Shown here: positions 52,081-60,811 of the stretch, piece by piece
Numbering within the stretch: the stretch's first letter is position 1
Layout of the letters: the number at the start of each line of letters is the position of its first letter
NCBI RefSeq assembly: GCF_016595495.1
Contig: NZ_JAENIM010000021.1
Location: 124,001 to 188,000, forward strand
Direction of reading: 5' to 3'
Source of the DNA: Persicirhabdus sediminis
Lineage (GTDB): Bacteria; Verrucomicrobiota; Verrucomicrobiia; Verrucomicrobiales; Akkermansiaceae
Length of the DNA stretch: 64,000 bases
Program-made: the position numbers and the translations under genes
The notes under the pieces: model-generated
What the model saw: the letters and a program-made list of their open reading frames with translations, nothing else
Database searches by the model: none
Told to the model about the DNA's origin: nothing

Positions 52081-54291
52081 TTAGGCTGATGCAGATAGAG
52101 CTGAAACCATCTCTTTATGTGAGGTGAAATGATCTTTGCCTAAAGCTAAGAAAAACCTCACCTGCACCACATCTGGCTGATTCGGTAGCCAGCACAATAA
52201 GGCGCCAGTGGATGATTTTTCTAAATCCCACAGCTGCGCGCGCTCAGGTCGCACCCAGCCAATTTCCTGCATGCGGGAAAAAAACTGCTCGCGAGACATG
52301 CCAGCTGGCACCGCTAGCTGGCTATCGACGGTGCGATATTTCTCCTGTGGCTCGGCCAGCACCACCGGGTCAGCTAGCTCCAGCTGGCTGCGGAATTTGC
52401 GGCTATGCCAATGGCGTGTCCACCGGCGAATCTTCTGCTGCGCCCACGATACGAGCTGGAGTTTCAGCTGAGATTTGCGTCCATTGTGGCCAGCGGCCAG
52501 CGGACGCATTGGCATCACATACCGATGCAGCTGCTGGTATGGCTCCGCGCCGACGATACCATGATAAATCACCGCATCGGCATCCATGCTGCCCAGATGG
52601 TTTACTGAGCTCATGGCTGCGCCGGTATAGATCACCCCTTCCCAGCTGGCGCCTTGGTTGCGGCGAAATCGCTCAGGGTGCTCACGCATCAATAATGCCT
52701 CGGCTCGCCCGTATCCACGTTGTTGTTTCAGGTAGCGGTAGAGCGTCGTGCGCCGGTGGTGCCAAACAAAAGCCGCGCCGGAAAATCCCAGCTGGTAACC
52801 GGCCTCGCGCAAGCGCCAACAAAAATCCACATCATCACCCGCCACCCAGTAAATAGAGTCAAACCCACCAATTGCCTCAAAGGCATCTCGGCGCACACAC
52901 AAGTTGCAGCCAGGCAAATGCTCGGCCTCCACATCATCCAGCATCACATGCGACGGGCCACCTGGAGCTGACGCCACGATGGCCTGCGCTTCATTCTCCG
53001 CAGCTGGCGGTAAATTCGGTCCACCACAAGCATCCCAGTCTAGCTGGTTAAATCCATGAGCAATCCATTTCAACCACGCTGGATCTGGCTCGCAGTCATC
53101 ATCGGTATAAGCAAAAATCTCCCCCTTCGCCTTGCTGGCGCCAAGGTTACGCGCGGCGCTCAAGCCTGCGTGTGGCTGGCGGATCAGCCGTACTTTGGAA
53201 AATTCACCCACCACCTGCTCGATGTTGTCTTGGGATCCATCGTCCACCACGATCACCTCGTATTTAGCATAATCCAGCTGGCTGAGCGCCTGCAGGCACG
53301 CCTTCATGCGATGCGCGCCATTATGCACACAAACAATCACCGAGATCTTTGGCCAGTAAGCCTTAGGGTAGCGGTCTAACCCAGCCTCAGGGCCGTCCAC
53401 CTTCTTCAGCTGGGCAGTCAAATCAGCCAGCGCTGGTTTGGCTGAGCCATCTCGGCGTTTCAGCCCAAAACTCCAATCATCCACCACTCGTCCACCATTA
53501 AACCAACGGTCAGACCAAGCGTACACCGTCGTCCCAGCTAGCCCAGCTAGCAAGCATTCCTCCAGCTGCCAGCACAGCAGCTCGCTTTGTTCAGCTTCAG
53601 CGTGGCGCTGGGTATCCATGCCCACCTCGGAGATCAAGACGGGGCGGTCGCCAGCCAAATGGTGCAGACGCGGTAAATATCCGGCAAAATCACCGCGGTC
53701 TTCTAAATAAATATTATACGCAGTGAAGTCCGCATTGCTCGGCTCCAGAAACTCGCTTGTTGGGTAGTTGGAATACGCAAATAACAAATGTGGCATCAGC
53801 TCGCGGCCTAGCTCGATCAGCTCTTGCAGCGCATTCACACAGCGGTGCACTTCCAGCCAGCGCGCGAGGTCTGAGTTCAGCTCGTTAGCTACGTAAACTG
53901 CCGCCACCGCTTGATGTTTCCCCCAGCGCAGCAGTGATTTTTTAAACTGCTCACGCACCTCCAGCCAGCTGGATTTGCTGCGCAAAAAATCATCCTGCCA
54001 CGGCCAGGAAACCCCAACAAATACCCATAGGCCATTTGCCAGCGCCGCATCCAATAACTCATCGCTCGGGTCACCATAAATGCGGATCGCATTAAACCCT
54101 GCCGACCGCACCTCAGCAAGTTCACTCGCCGGATCTGGCTGCGGGTCTGGAAACGGACCAAATGTCACACATTTGATAAAAACACGCTGGCCAGCTGAAG
54201 AAAAAAATTTCCCCACCACCGTCAGCCTGTGTCTCACCGCATCATTCACAAAAAATGACCTACCAAAACATCTCGCCATTGTCAGCCGCAA
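52081..54291 (-). CDS. Glycoside hydrolase-like domain fused to a family 2 glycosyltransferase
   Basis: 736 residues. Residues about 25-300 look like a GH2/GH5-type TIM barrel: YVANELNSDL with acid/base E137 and LISEVGMDT with nucleophile E222. Residues about 313-560 are a GT-A family 2 transferase (ISVIVCVHNG, VVDDGS at 349-353, YTDDDCEPD at 396-403, and WVAGDDVDFCWRLREAG). The last 170 residues end in a small domain of unknown kind. No membrane helix or signal peptide is evident, so it appears cytoplasmic. It might both build and trim or transfer a glycan; substrates cannot be read. It is not in an obvious polysaccharide operon. Confidence 0.8.
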   Translation of the reverse strand: MRLTMARCFGRSFFVNDAVRHRLTVVGKFFSSAGQRVFIKCVTFGPFPDPQPDPASELAEVRSAGFNAIRIYGDPSDELLDAALANGLWVFVGVSWPWQDDFLRSKSSWLEVREQFKKSLLRWGKHQAVAAVYVANELNSDLARWLEVHRCVNALQELIELGRELMPHLLFAYSNYPTSEFLEPSNADFTAYNIYLEDRGDFAGYLPRLHHLAGDRPVLISEVGMDTQRHAEAEQSELLCWQLEECLLAGLAGTTVYAWSDRWFNGGRVVDDWSFGLKRRDGSAKPALADLTAQLKKVDGPEAGLDRYPKAYWPKISVIVCVHNGAHRMKACLQALSQLDYAKYEVIVVDDGSQDNIEQVVGEFSKVRLIRQPHAGLSAARNLGASKAKGEIFAYTDDDCEPDPAWLKWIAHGFNQLDWDACGGPNLPPAAENEAQAIVASAPGGPSHVMLDDVEAEHLPGCNLCVRRDAFEAIGGFDSIYWVAGDDVDFCWRLREAGYQLGFSGAAFVWHHRRTTLYRYLKQQRGYGRAEALLMREHPERFRRNQGASWEGVIYTGAAMSSVNHLGSMDADAVIYHGIVGAEPYQQLHRYVMPMRPLAAGHNGRKSQLKLQLVSWAQQKIRRWTRHWHSRKFRSQLELADPVVLAEPQEKYRTVDSQLAVPAGMSREQFFSRMQEIGWVRPERAQLWDLEKSSTGALLCWLPNQPDVVQVRFFLALGKDHFTSHKEMVSALSASA

Positions 54292-54334
54292 AGCCCTACT
54301 AACTACTAGCTAGCTAGCTGGCCGCGATAAGACA

Positions 54335-55093
54335 CTATCGATTGGAAATCTCAAGGCCTCCCACCAATGAATTTTTCACCGCGCAAATCCTGCGCCCTTG
54401 TGCGTAAGCAAAATTCTGAAATACAAGAGAACCCTTTTTGCTTTGCCCACTGAATCTGCTCATCACGGTAAATGATTGAATCGGGTCATCCGATTTCTGG
54501 GAAAATGATAGCCCGCGAGCGACCAAATCATCTTCCGTGGCTCTGCCGCGCGTTTCTTTGATGTAGATATCACAGCAACTTTTCTTCCAATCCATCACCA
54601 TCCATACACAATAATAGGCATCCGGATCTGGCTCCACTACCGAATAAACAAGCTTCGGCTCCTGCTTGCCATTAGGCACAAGAAAATCCACCCCATTGCC
54701 TGATTCAGACTTACGTAACATCAGCCACACTTTCAGATTGTGCGCAAACTTCACCTTCTTCACAGGCACCGTAGATAAACCAATATAATGTAAGAGATCC
54801 TCGTCTAAAATCGAAAATTCATAATAATAGGTAGCCACCTCTCCCGGGAGCACTGGCGGGCACGGGCCGCTCACACCAGCAAGTTTATTGGATTTATTTC
54901 CGCCGATAATAACAGCTTTTTTATCCCATGAAGTATGCAAACAGCTCAGTGGATTCTGAGTCTCTAGCAGCCCCCAACCATCTGGCAATTCAGCATTTTT
55001 TCGGGATCTATGAAATGGCTCATAGACTTCCACTGCCTGTAACAATTGGGGGATTACCAGAAATATAATTGTGCATATATAAAAAGCTCTCAC
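54335..55093 (-). CDS. Secreted protein of a four-member tandem family, paralogue 1
   Basis: 252 residues if started at the GTG at 55093, which gives the signal peptide MRAFYICTIIFLVIPQLLQA; the frame is open to 55129. The mature part has the family motifs EVATYYYEFSILDEDLLHYIG, GNGVDFLV, and YYCVWMVMDWKKSCCDIYIKE followed by RGRATEDDLVA. The all-beta pattern is suggestive of a jelly-roll/concanavalin-like fold. No function known. Paralogues 2-4 follow upstream on the same strand. Confidence 0.65.
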   Translation of the reverse strand: MRAFYICTIIFLVIPQLLQAVEVYEPFHRSRKNAELPDGWGLLETQNPLSCLHTSWDKKAVIIGGNKSNKLAGVSGPCPPVLPGEVATYYYEFSILDEDLLHYIGLSTVPVKKVKFAHNLKVWLMLRKSESGNGVDFLVPNGKQEPKLVYSVVEPDPDAYYCVWMVMDWKKSCCDIYIKETRGRATEDDLVARGLSFSQKSDDPIQSFTVMSRFSGQSKKGSLVFQNFAYAQGRRICAVKNSLVGGLEISNR

Positions 55094-55281
55094 GTTCGTC
55101 TTAATCGTCAATTCTACATGACAGATCAAGGCTAAAACGAATTAATAAATGACGCCCTCACATCGCCATTTGCCTACGAGCTGAACAAGCGTCTTAGAAC
55201 CAAGTGATAATGCAAATCAAACATCGTCCGCATATGCGACGCAGAATCACCATTCTCCAGCTGGCGGAACTTCTCGATGCT

Positions 55282-56040
55282 CTATTTCTGCGAAGACTCA
55301 GGGCCACCAGCTAAGGCGGTATTAATTCCTCCTAGCTGGACGCCTTTGCCATAAGCCCAATTCTTTAGCTCAAGCGAACCGTTTTTGGGTTCAGCACATT
55401 TTTTACACATCACGGCAAATGATTGAACAGGCCCCTTCAATCCCTTGTGAAATGGCACCTTGCGAGCAAGTAAATCATCCTCTGTCGCCTTTCCTCGCTG
55501 GCTTTTTAAATAAACATCAAAACAGCTATTCTTTGAATCCATCACCAGCCAGAGACAATAAGTTACACTCGCATCTGGCCTGAGAGAGGAATAAATTCGC
55601 TTTGCATCCTTTTGCCCAGTGGGAACAAAAATATCCACGCCTTCACCAGTAGATGATTTGCGTAGCAGTAGCCACATGCTCAAAGTACCCGAAGACCTAA
55701 CACCTTCCAAAGGTAGAGATGAATAACCTAAGTAATGGAAAAGTTCCTCATCTAATAGTGAAAACTCACAATAATAGGTAGCCACTTCGCCAGCTTTGAC
55801 CTGCGGACAAGGACGGCTAATTCCAGCAATCTTAGAGGAAATATTCCCACCGATAACAATGGTCTTCTCAAGCCAAGATGTCTCCACAAAATTCAATGGA
55901 GTTTTCCCATCCATCGGCCCCCAAGTATCTGGCAATACAGCCTCTTTGTGGCTGCGCTCAAATAATTCATACACTTCCTGGGCCTGCAGAAATTGGGGGG
56001 TTACCATAAATATAATAACACATATATAAAAAGTCCTCAC
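55282..56040 (-). CDS. Secreted protein of the tandem family, paralogue 2
   Basis: 252 residues from GTG 56040 (signal peptide MRTFYICVIIFMVTPQFLQA; the frame is open to 56091). Closest to paralogue 1: even the signal peptides and the bases before the GTG (TTAAGACGA) match, so this pair is the most recent duplication. Family motifs EVATYYCEFSLLDEELFHYLG, GEGVDIFV and YCLWLVMDSKNSCFDVYLKSQRGKATEDDLLA. Two extra cysteines near the C-terminus (CKKC). Confidence 0.65.
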   Translation of the reverse strand: MRTFYICVIIFMVTPQFLQAQEVYELFERSHKEAVLPDTWGPMDGKTPLNFVETSWLEKTIVIGGNISSKIAGISRPCPQVKAGEVATYYCEFSLLDEELFHYLGYSSLPLEGVRSSGTLSMWLLLRKSSTGEGVDIFVPTGQKDAKRIYSSLRPDASVTYCLWLVMDSKNSCFDVYLKSQRGKATEDDLLARKVPFHKGLKGPVQSFAVMCKKCAEPKNGSLELKNWAYGKGVQLGGINTALAGGPESSQK

Positions 56041-56279
56041 GCTCGTCTTAATCGCCAATTGTGAATGACAGATCAAGAGCAAAAGAAACAATGAATGACA
56101 TCGTGTTTCAAATTGAAAATTTAGTTAACAAGCAAACACTTAAAGCTCAACCCGTAACACAAACGAACCATAGTATGAATCCCTGTGACTGTTTTATCCA
56201 AGGCAAGCTACACAAATCAGCCACATCGACTTAGAGAAGCTGCACGCCCCACCAAAAGACAGAAAAACCTGTCTATTTA

Positions 56280-57005
56280 TTAAAATCGATTCAGCTGGCA
56301 ACCTTTCGCAAAAGCTAAATTTTTCAGCAAAATAGCACCACTTTTCAGCTCACTACTACGCTTGCTCATCACCGCGACAGTTTGCAGATCACGCTTCGCT
56401 ATTTTATTAAAATCCACTCCTTTGGCTACCAAATCATCTTCACTTGCCGCACCAGTCCCAGCCTCTTTCAGATAGACATCATAGGTGAATGCCACGGTAT
56501 CTAAAACCAGCCACATCGAATAATACACCCCTTCAGCCGGCTCCATGTTGGCTGAAATCACACTCGATTTCCCATCAGGCAAAGCAGCTAACAAATCCAC
56601 CCCAAAACCACTGGATGAGTTGCGCAGGATCACACTGGCCTTCAAGTTACTCTCATCCTTCATCGCCTTTGCCAGAGTTGAGGAAATGCCAATGTAATGA
56701 TTCACTTGGTCGTGCTGCAGCGAAAACTCAAAATAATAAGTGCCGACTTCGCCAATATTGAGCATTGGCACCTGACGCACCCAGCCAGCTAGGTCGTCTG
56801 ATCGATTACCGCCAAAAACCAAAACCTGCGCATCCCAATCCGTGCGCGTAGGCGTGATCCTCGCAGACTGGGACATCGGCGCCCAGCCATTTGGCAGTTC
56901 GCCACCTTTACACTTGGTAGAAAAATCCTCGTACAACTCGCTAGCTAAAGAGGTAATACTACACAACGGCAGGAAAATAATTGCATATATGAACTTCAAA
57001 CTCAC
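56280..57005 (-). CDS. Secreted protein of the tandem family, paralogue 3
   Basis: 241 residues from GTG 57005, giving the signal peptide MSLKFIYAIIFLPLCSITSLA; a TTG at 57032 is also possible but gives a poorer signal. Motifs EVGTYYFEFSLQHDQVNHYIG, GFGVDLLA and YYSMWLVLDTVAFTYDVYLKEAG. Shorter C-terminus than paralogues 1 and 2. Confidence 0.65.
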   Translation of the reverse strand: MSLKFIYAIIFLPLCSITSLASELYEDFSTKCKGGELPNGWAPMSQSARITPTRTDWDAQVLVFGGNRSDDLAGWVRQVPMLNIGEVGTYYFEFSLQHDQVNHYIGISSTLAKAMKDESNLKASVILRNSSSGFGVDLLAALPDGKSSVISANMEPAEGVYYSMWLVLDTVAFTYDVYLKEAGTGAASEDDLVAKGVDFNKIAKRDLQTVAVMSKRSSELKSGAILLKNLAFAKGCQLNRF

Positions 57006-57134
57006 ACATATGTAATCGCTAACTATTCTCAATTCAGCAAGTTAAAAACCTCATCCAGCTAGCTAGAGCAACATCACATGACATTTACCGTCAATTTATA
57101 ATGAGGCGCTCTTCATGAAAGTCCCACAACGCAA

Positions 57135-57890
57135 CTAGCGCAGATTGGCTAGGCTCCCATGGTAATCCACTGAACCTAACGACACACCCTTAGCATAGGC
57201 AAAATTGCGCATTCTCAGCAGCCCCCTAACATCCTCACCACTCCAACGGGTAAGCATGGCAAATGTACAAATTGGCCGATCTACGGGTTTATTAAAACGC
57301 ACTTTCTCAGCCAGTAGGTCCTCGCGGTCAGCTTCCCCAGAGCCCGCTTCCTTCAGGTAGATGTCAAAACAGAAATTTTTCATATCCACCACCATCCACA
57401 GTCCATAATACCTCTCGTAAGCAGGCTGCAAGCCAGTGACCACGGTGGTTACTTTCCCACCTGGCTCGGAGACCAAGAGGTCCACGCCATCACCAGTCGC
57501 AGACTCGCGCAGCACCACGTGCGCGGTAAAGTGGCTGAGTATTTTAAACCGCTGCGGCCTAGTTAGAGAGACACCAATATGGTGGTTGAGCTCAGTATCC
57601 TCCAAGGAAAACTCATAATAATAAGTACCCACACGTCCTAGTTCTAACTCAGGAACTGGCCGCAACCAGCCAGATAGCCATTTCGATTCACAGCCCCCAA
57701 AAATAAGCGAACGATTATCCCAATCAGTCCTAACCGGACACACGCTGGAGTGACCATGCATTGCAATCCACTCGCGAGGTAATATACTGCTCCGCGACGG
57801 GCGATCAAAATACTCATACAAAACCTGCGCCGAGAGCTGCAGGGGGGCTAACAACAACAATGCAAACAGACTAAGTTTCAGAACTTTCAC
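57135..57890 (-). CDS. Secreted protein of the tandem family, paralogue 4
   Basis: 251 residues from GTG 57890 (signal peptide MKVLKLSLFALLLLAPLQLSA). Motifs RVGTYYYEFSLEDTELNHHIG, GDGVDLLV and YYGLWMVVDMKNFCFDIYLKEAG. As first gene in the direction of transcription it may lead the array; no -35/-10 pair is clear upstream. Confidence 0.65.
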   Translation of the reverse strand: MKVLKLSLFALLLLAPLQLSAQVLYEYFDRPSRSSILPREWIAMHGHSSVCPVRTDWDNRSLIFGGCESKWLSGWLRPVPELELGRVGTYYYEFSLEDTELNHHIGVSLTRPQRFKILSHFTAHVVLRESATGDGVDLLVSEPGGKVTTVVTGLQPAYERYYGLWMVVDMKNFCFDIYLKEAGSGEADREDLLAEKVRFNKPVDRPICTFAMLTRWSGEDVRGLLRMRNFAYAKGVSLGSVDYHGSLANLR

Positions 57891-58035
57891 AAACCTGTTA
57901 ACTGAAATTCCATCGGATCAATCAAGATCTAAAGAACGATTGAGAGGACAGGTCGGAAAATTGCTAAATGTTTAGTTGATTATCAATCACTTAACTTACA
58001 ATCCGTAATACATTTAAACTGTAGTATCAAAAATA

Positions 58036-59019
58036 ATGACAAATTGGCTGAAAAAAGAATGGTTTCTCGCAGGTATGGTCGCCGCCATTCTGCTCGCAAT
58101 TGCATTTCCAGCTCCTGGCGTCTCAGCTGGACCACTCCAGCTGGATACAATCACCTCCCTTGGCATTGCGCTAATCTTCTTTCTCCACGGCATCGGTCTG
58201 TCGCCCAAAGCCATCATCGCAGGCATGAGCAACTGGCGACTGCACCTCTACGTCCAGTCTATCACTTTCCTCGTCTATCCACTGATCTGGCTGATCTGCG
58301 GCGATGGCCTACAAGCCTTTATGCCTGCCGCCCTGGCCTTTGGTTTCTGCTACTTATTTGCCCTGCCTAGCACCATTTCTTCGTCCGTAGCGATGACCAG
58401 TATCGCCCGCGGCAACGTGCCTGGCGCCATCTTCAATGCCTCGCTCTCTAGCATCCTCGGTGTTTTTATTACCCCATTTCTCGTCCAGCTTTTCATGGGC
58501 CTAGACGGCGTCAGCATGGACCTATCAGCCACAGTTAGCTCCATTGCCAAAATCCTCATTCTGCCCATGATCCTTGGCCAACTGCTGCGCCGCCTACTCT
58601 TGCCGTGGCTGGACAAACGAAAATCAATCGTCAACAAAGTCGACAAAATCGTCATCCTCTTGATTGTCTACAATGCCTTCTGCGACTCAGTAGCAGGCGG
58701 CATCTGGGCTGATTTCTCCATCTGGCTGCTAGCCGTCACCATCATTATCAGCGGCCTAGTATTGTTAGCTATTTCACACGGCATCACCAAGTCCACTGGC
58801 TGGCTGAAGTTTTCCAAGGAAGATGAAATTGCCGCCGTCTTCTGCGGCACCAAGAAAACTCTCGCCGCTGGCATCCCGATGGCCAAAATCATCTTCGCAG
58901 GAGACCCCGCCCTCGGCATGCTCTTGCTGCCCATCATGATCTATCACCCGATTCAGATCTTCTACTGCGCCGTGCTCGCCAACCGCTACGCCAAGCGGCC
59001 CCAGCTGGATAACAATTAG
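58036..59019 (+). CDS. Bile acid:sodium symporter (BASS) family transporter, SBF-like
   Basis: 327 residues with nine to ten hydrophobic segments. The SBF_like pattern is seen in GIALIFFLHGIGLSPKAIIAG, FALPSTISSSVAMTSIARGN (family crossover motif) and FCGTKKTLAAGIPMAKIIF. Homologues such as YfeH are inner-membrane solute carriers, probably sodium-coupled, with unknown substrates. It is divergent from the four-paralogue array and followed 44 bases later by manC. Confidence 0.88.
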   Translation: MTNWLKKEWFLAGMVAAILLAIAFPAPGVSAGPLQLDTITSLGIALIFFLHGIGLSPKAIIAGMSNWRLHLYVQSITFLVYPLIWLICGDGLQAFMPAALAFGFCYLFALPSTISSSVAMTSIARGNVPGAIFNASLSSILGVFITPFLVQLFMGLDGVSMDLSATVSSIAKILILPMILGQLLRRLLLPWLDKRKSIVNKVDKIVILLIVYNAFCDSVAGGIWADFSIWLLAVTIIISGLVLLAISHGITKSTGWLKFSKEDEIAAVFCGTKKTLAAGIPMAKIIFAGDPALGMLLLPIMIYHPIQIFYCAVLANRYAKRPQLDNN

Positions 59020-59063
59020 TCATTCGACCTTGCCTAGCAGCTAGGCTGAATTTAGCCTGCCGC

Positions 59064-60137
59064 ATGTCCAAGCAATACGCACTCATTCTCGCAGGCGGCA
59101 GCGGCACACGCTTCTGGCCATTATCTAGAAATGCCAAACCAAAGCAACTGCTCAACCTGTTTGGAGACACCACCTTGCTCGGCCAAACGATAGACCGCCT
59201 CAAAGGGCTCATCCCGGTCGAAAATATCTTCATCCTCACTAACGAGCTGCAAGAACAAGGCGTACGCGAATGCGCTCCTGAGCTGCCAGCTGAAAACATC
59301 TTTGCCGAGCCAGCCAAGCGTGATACCGCTCCAGCCGTAGCCCTCGGCATCGGCCTCATCGCCGCCCGCGATCCCGAAGCCACCATGATGGTGCTGCCAG
59401 CGGACCAGCTCATCCAAGACACCGCCAGCTACCACCAAGTGATGGCCGACGCACTTACTGTTGCAGCGTCTAGCGAATCCCTTCTAACTATCGGCATCAA
59501 ACCAACTTGGCCATGCCCATCATACGGCTACATCGAGCGCGGCGACGCCCTCCAGCTAGATATGCCTGAGCTGAAAAACCAAGTCTATCAAGTTAGCCGA
59601 TTCCGCGAAAAACCAAACCCTGAGCTGGCCCAACAATTCCTCGACCAAGGCAATTTCTCATGGAATGCAGGCATGTTCATCTGGTCCATCGCCAGCGTCA
59701 CCAAAGAGCTCGCCCAGCACACACCTGAGCTAGCCAAGTTCATTGAAGACATCGCCGCAGCTGACGATACTAAAGCATTTGTTAAAGAAAACTTCCCTGA
59801 GCTCACGCCAATTTCCATCGACTACGCGCTGATGGAAAAAGCCAAAACCGTGCTCAACATCGAAGCCACCTTCGACTGGGACGACGTCGGCTCGTGGATC
59901 TCCGTCGCCAAATACCTCGACGAACAAGGTGACAATAACAAAACCAATACCGAGCTGGCTGAAATCGATAGCCAAAACAACATCGTCTTCAACGCCAGAC
60001 CAGGAACGAAAGTAGCCCTGCTAGGCTGCGACGACCTCATCGTTGTGCAAACTGATGACGCGTTGTTAGTATGCAACCGCCACCAAGCCGACGCCATCAA
60101 AAACCTCGGCGGCCAGCTGCCCGCCGAATTACTCTAA
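59064..60137 (+). CDS. manC: Mannose-1-phosphate guanylyltransferase
   Basis: 357 residues. LAGGSGTRFWPLSRNAKPKQ is the nucleotidyltransferase signature; EPAKRDTAPAVALG and VLPADQLIQD are family motifs, and SYGYIERG lines the sugar site. It makes GDP-mannose from mannose-1-phosphate and GTP, for capsule, lipopolysaccharide or glycoprotein sugars. It lacks the C-terminal phosphomannose isomerase domain of bifunctional ManC. It is followed 15 bases later by ruvX on the same strand. Confidence 0.95.
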   Translation: MSKQYALILAGGSGTRFWPLSRNAKPKQLLNLFGDTTLLGQTIDRLKGLIPVENIFILTNELQEQGVRECAPELPAENIFAEPAKRDTAPAVALGIGLIAARDPEATMMVLPADQLIQDTASYHQVMADALTVAASSESLLTIGIKPTWPCPSYGYIERGDALQLDMPELKNQVYQVSRFREKPNPELAQQFLDQGNFSWNAGMFIWSIASVTKELAQHTPELAKFIEDIAAADDTKAFVKENFPELTPISIDYALMEKAKTVLNIEATFDWDDVGSWISVAKYLDEQGDNNKTNTELAEIDSQNNIVFNARPGTKVALLGCDDLIVVQTDDALLVCNRHQADAIKNLGGQLPAELL

Positions 60138-60152
60138 CTAACTCATCTGACC

Positions 60153-60599
60153 ATGCTTCATCCCGTCCTCTGCATTGACTACGGCTCCGCGCGAATTGGC
60201 CTCGCCATCACCGATCCCGTCGGCATCATGGCCCATCCGCTAGAAACAATCCACTGCAAGGATGTGAATCCATTGCTGAGGATTGCCGAGCTGATAGAGC
60301 AAAGACAGGTGAAGCAGCTGGTGGTTGGCCTGCCCTATCACCTCGACGGTCGCGAGGGCGACGCTGCCGAAAAAGTCTACGGATTTGTCAAACGCCTGCA
60401 GGAGCACATTCCCCAGCTGCCCATCCACTACTGCGACGAAAGGCTCAGCACCGTAGCTGCGGCTAACAAACTGCGCCAAGCTGGCAAAAAAGCCAAGTCG
60501 CACAAAAATATCATCGACCAAGCCGCCGCTGTAGAAATCCTCAACGATTGGCTCACTAGCCAAGATACCAGCTACGAGCTGCCGCCAGAAGGGTTCTAG
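60153..60599 (+). CDS. ruvX: Holliday junction resolvase-like protein YqgF/RuvX
   Basis: 148 residues. CIDYGSARIGLAITDPVG at the start, VVGLPYHLDGREGD in the middle and YCDERLSTVAAANKLRQAGK carry the RNase H-fold acidic residues. E. coli YqgF is needed for pre-16S rRNA 5' processing; a junction-resolving role is also proposed. It follows manC by 15 bases and may be co-transcribed with it. Confidence 0.92.
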   Translation: MLHPVLCIDYGSARIGLAITDPVGIMAHPLETIHCKDVNPLLRIAELIEQRQVKQLVVGLPYHLDGREGDAAEKVYGFVKRLQEHIPQLPIHYCDERLSTVAAANKLRQAGKKAKSHKNIIDQAAAVEILNDWLTSQDTSYELPPEGF

Positions 60600-60769
60600 C
60601 ATCCCCCCATCGCCAGCTAGCTGCAGCGGAATATTTCACCTCCAGCGGTGGGCAAAATTTCCAGCTAAATCCACGTTATGCCAGTCTGATTGAGCCCACA
60701 GCGGACTTCAGCGGTATCACAACGAGAAATTTCTGTCATTTTCGCCAAATCTATGGTGAAAAGCCTGCG

Positions 60770-60787
60770 CGCGCTGGCTTCAGCGCG
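60770..60787 (+). promoter_or_regulatory. GC-rich hairpin in the pheT leader
   Basis: CGCGCTG (60770-60776), loop GCTT, CAGCGCG (60781-60787), 24 bases before the ATG of pheT. No T-run follows. It may influence translation or be part of a leader. The 212-base spacer otherwise shows no T-box or leader peptide rich in Phe. Confidence 0.4.
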
Positions 60788-60811
60788 AGCCACTCTTAAT
60801 CGATAAGCATC

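Noticed and set aside
52212-52856. 214-residue frame antisense to the glycosidase-transferase gene
   Set aside because: Shadow of a well-supported gene; composition and lack of motifs do not support coding.
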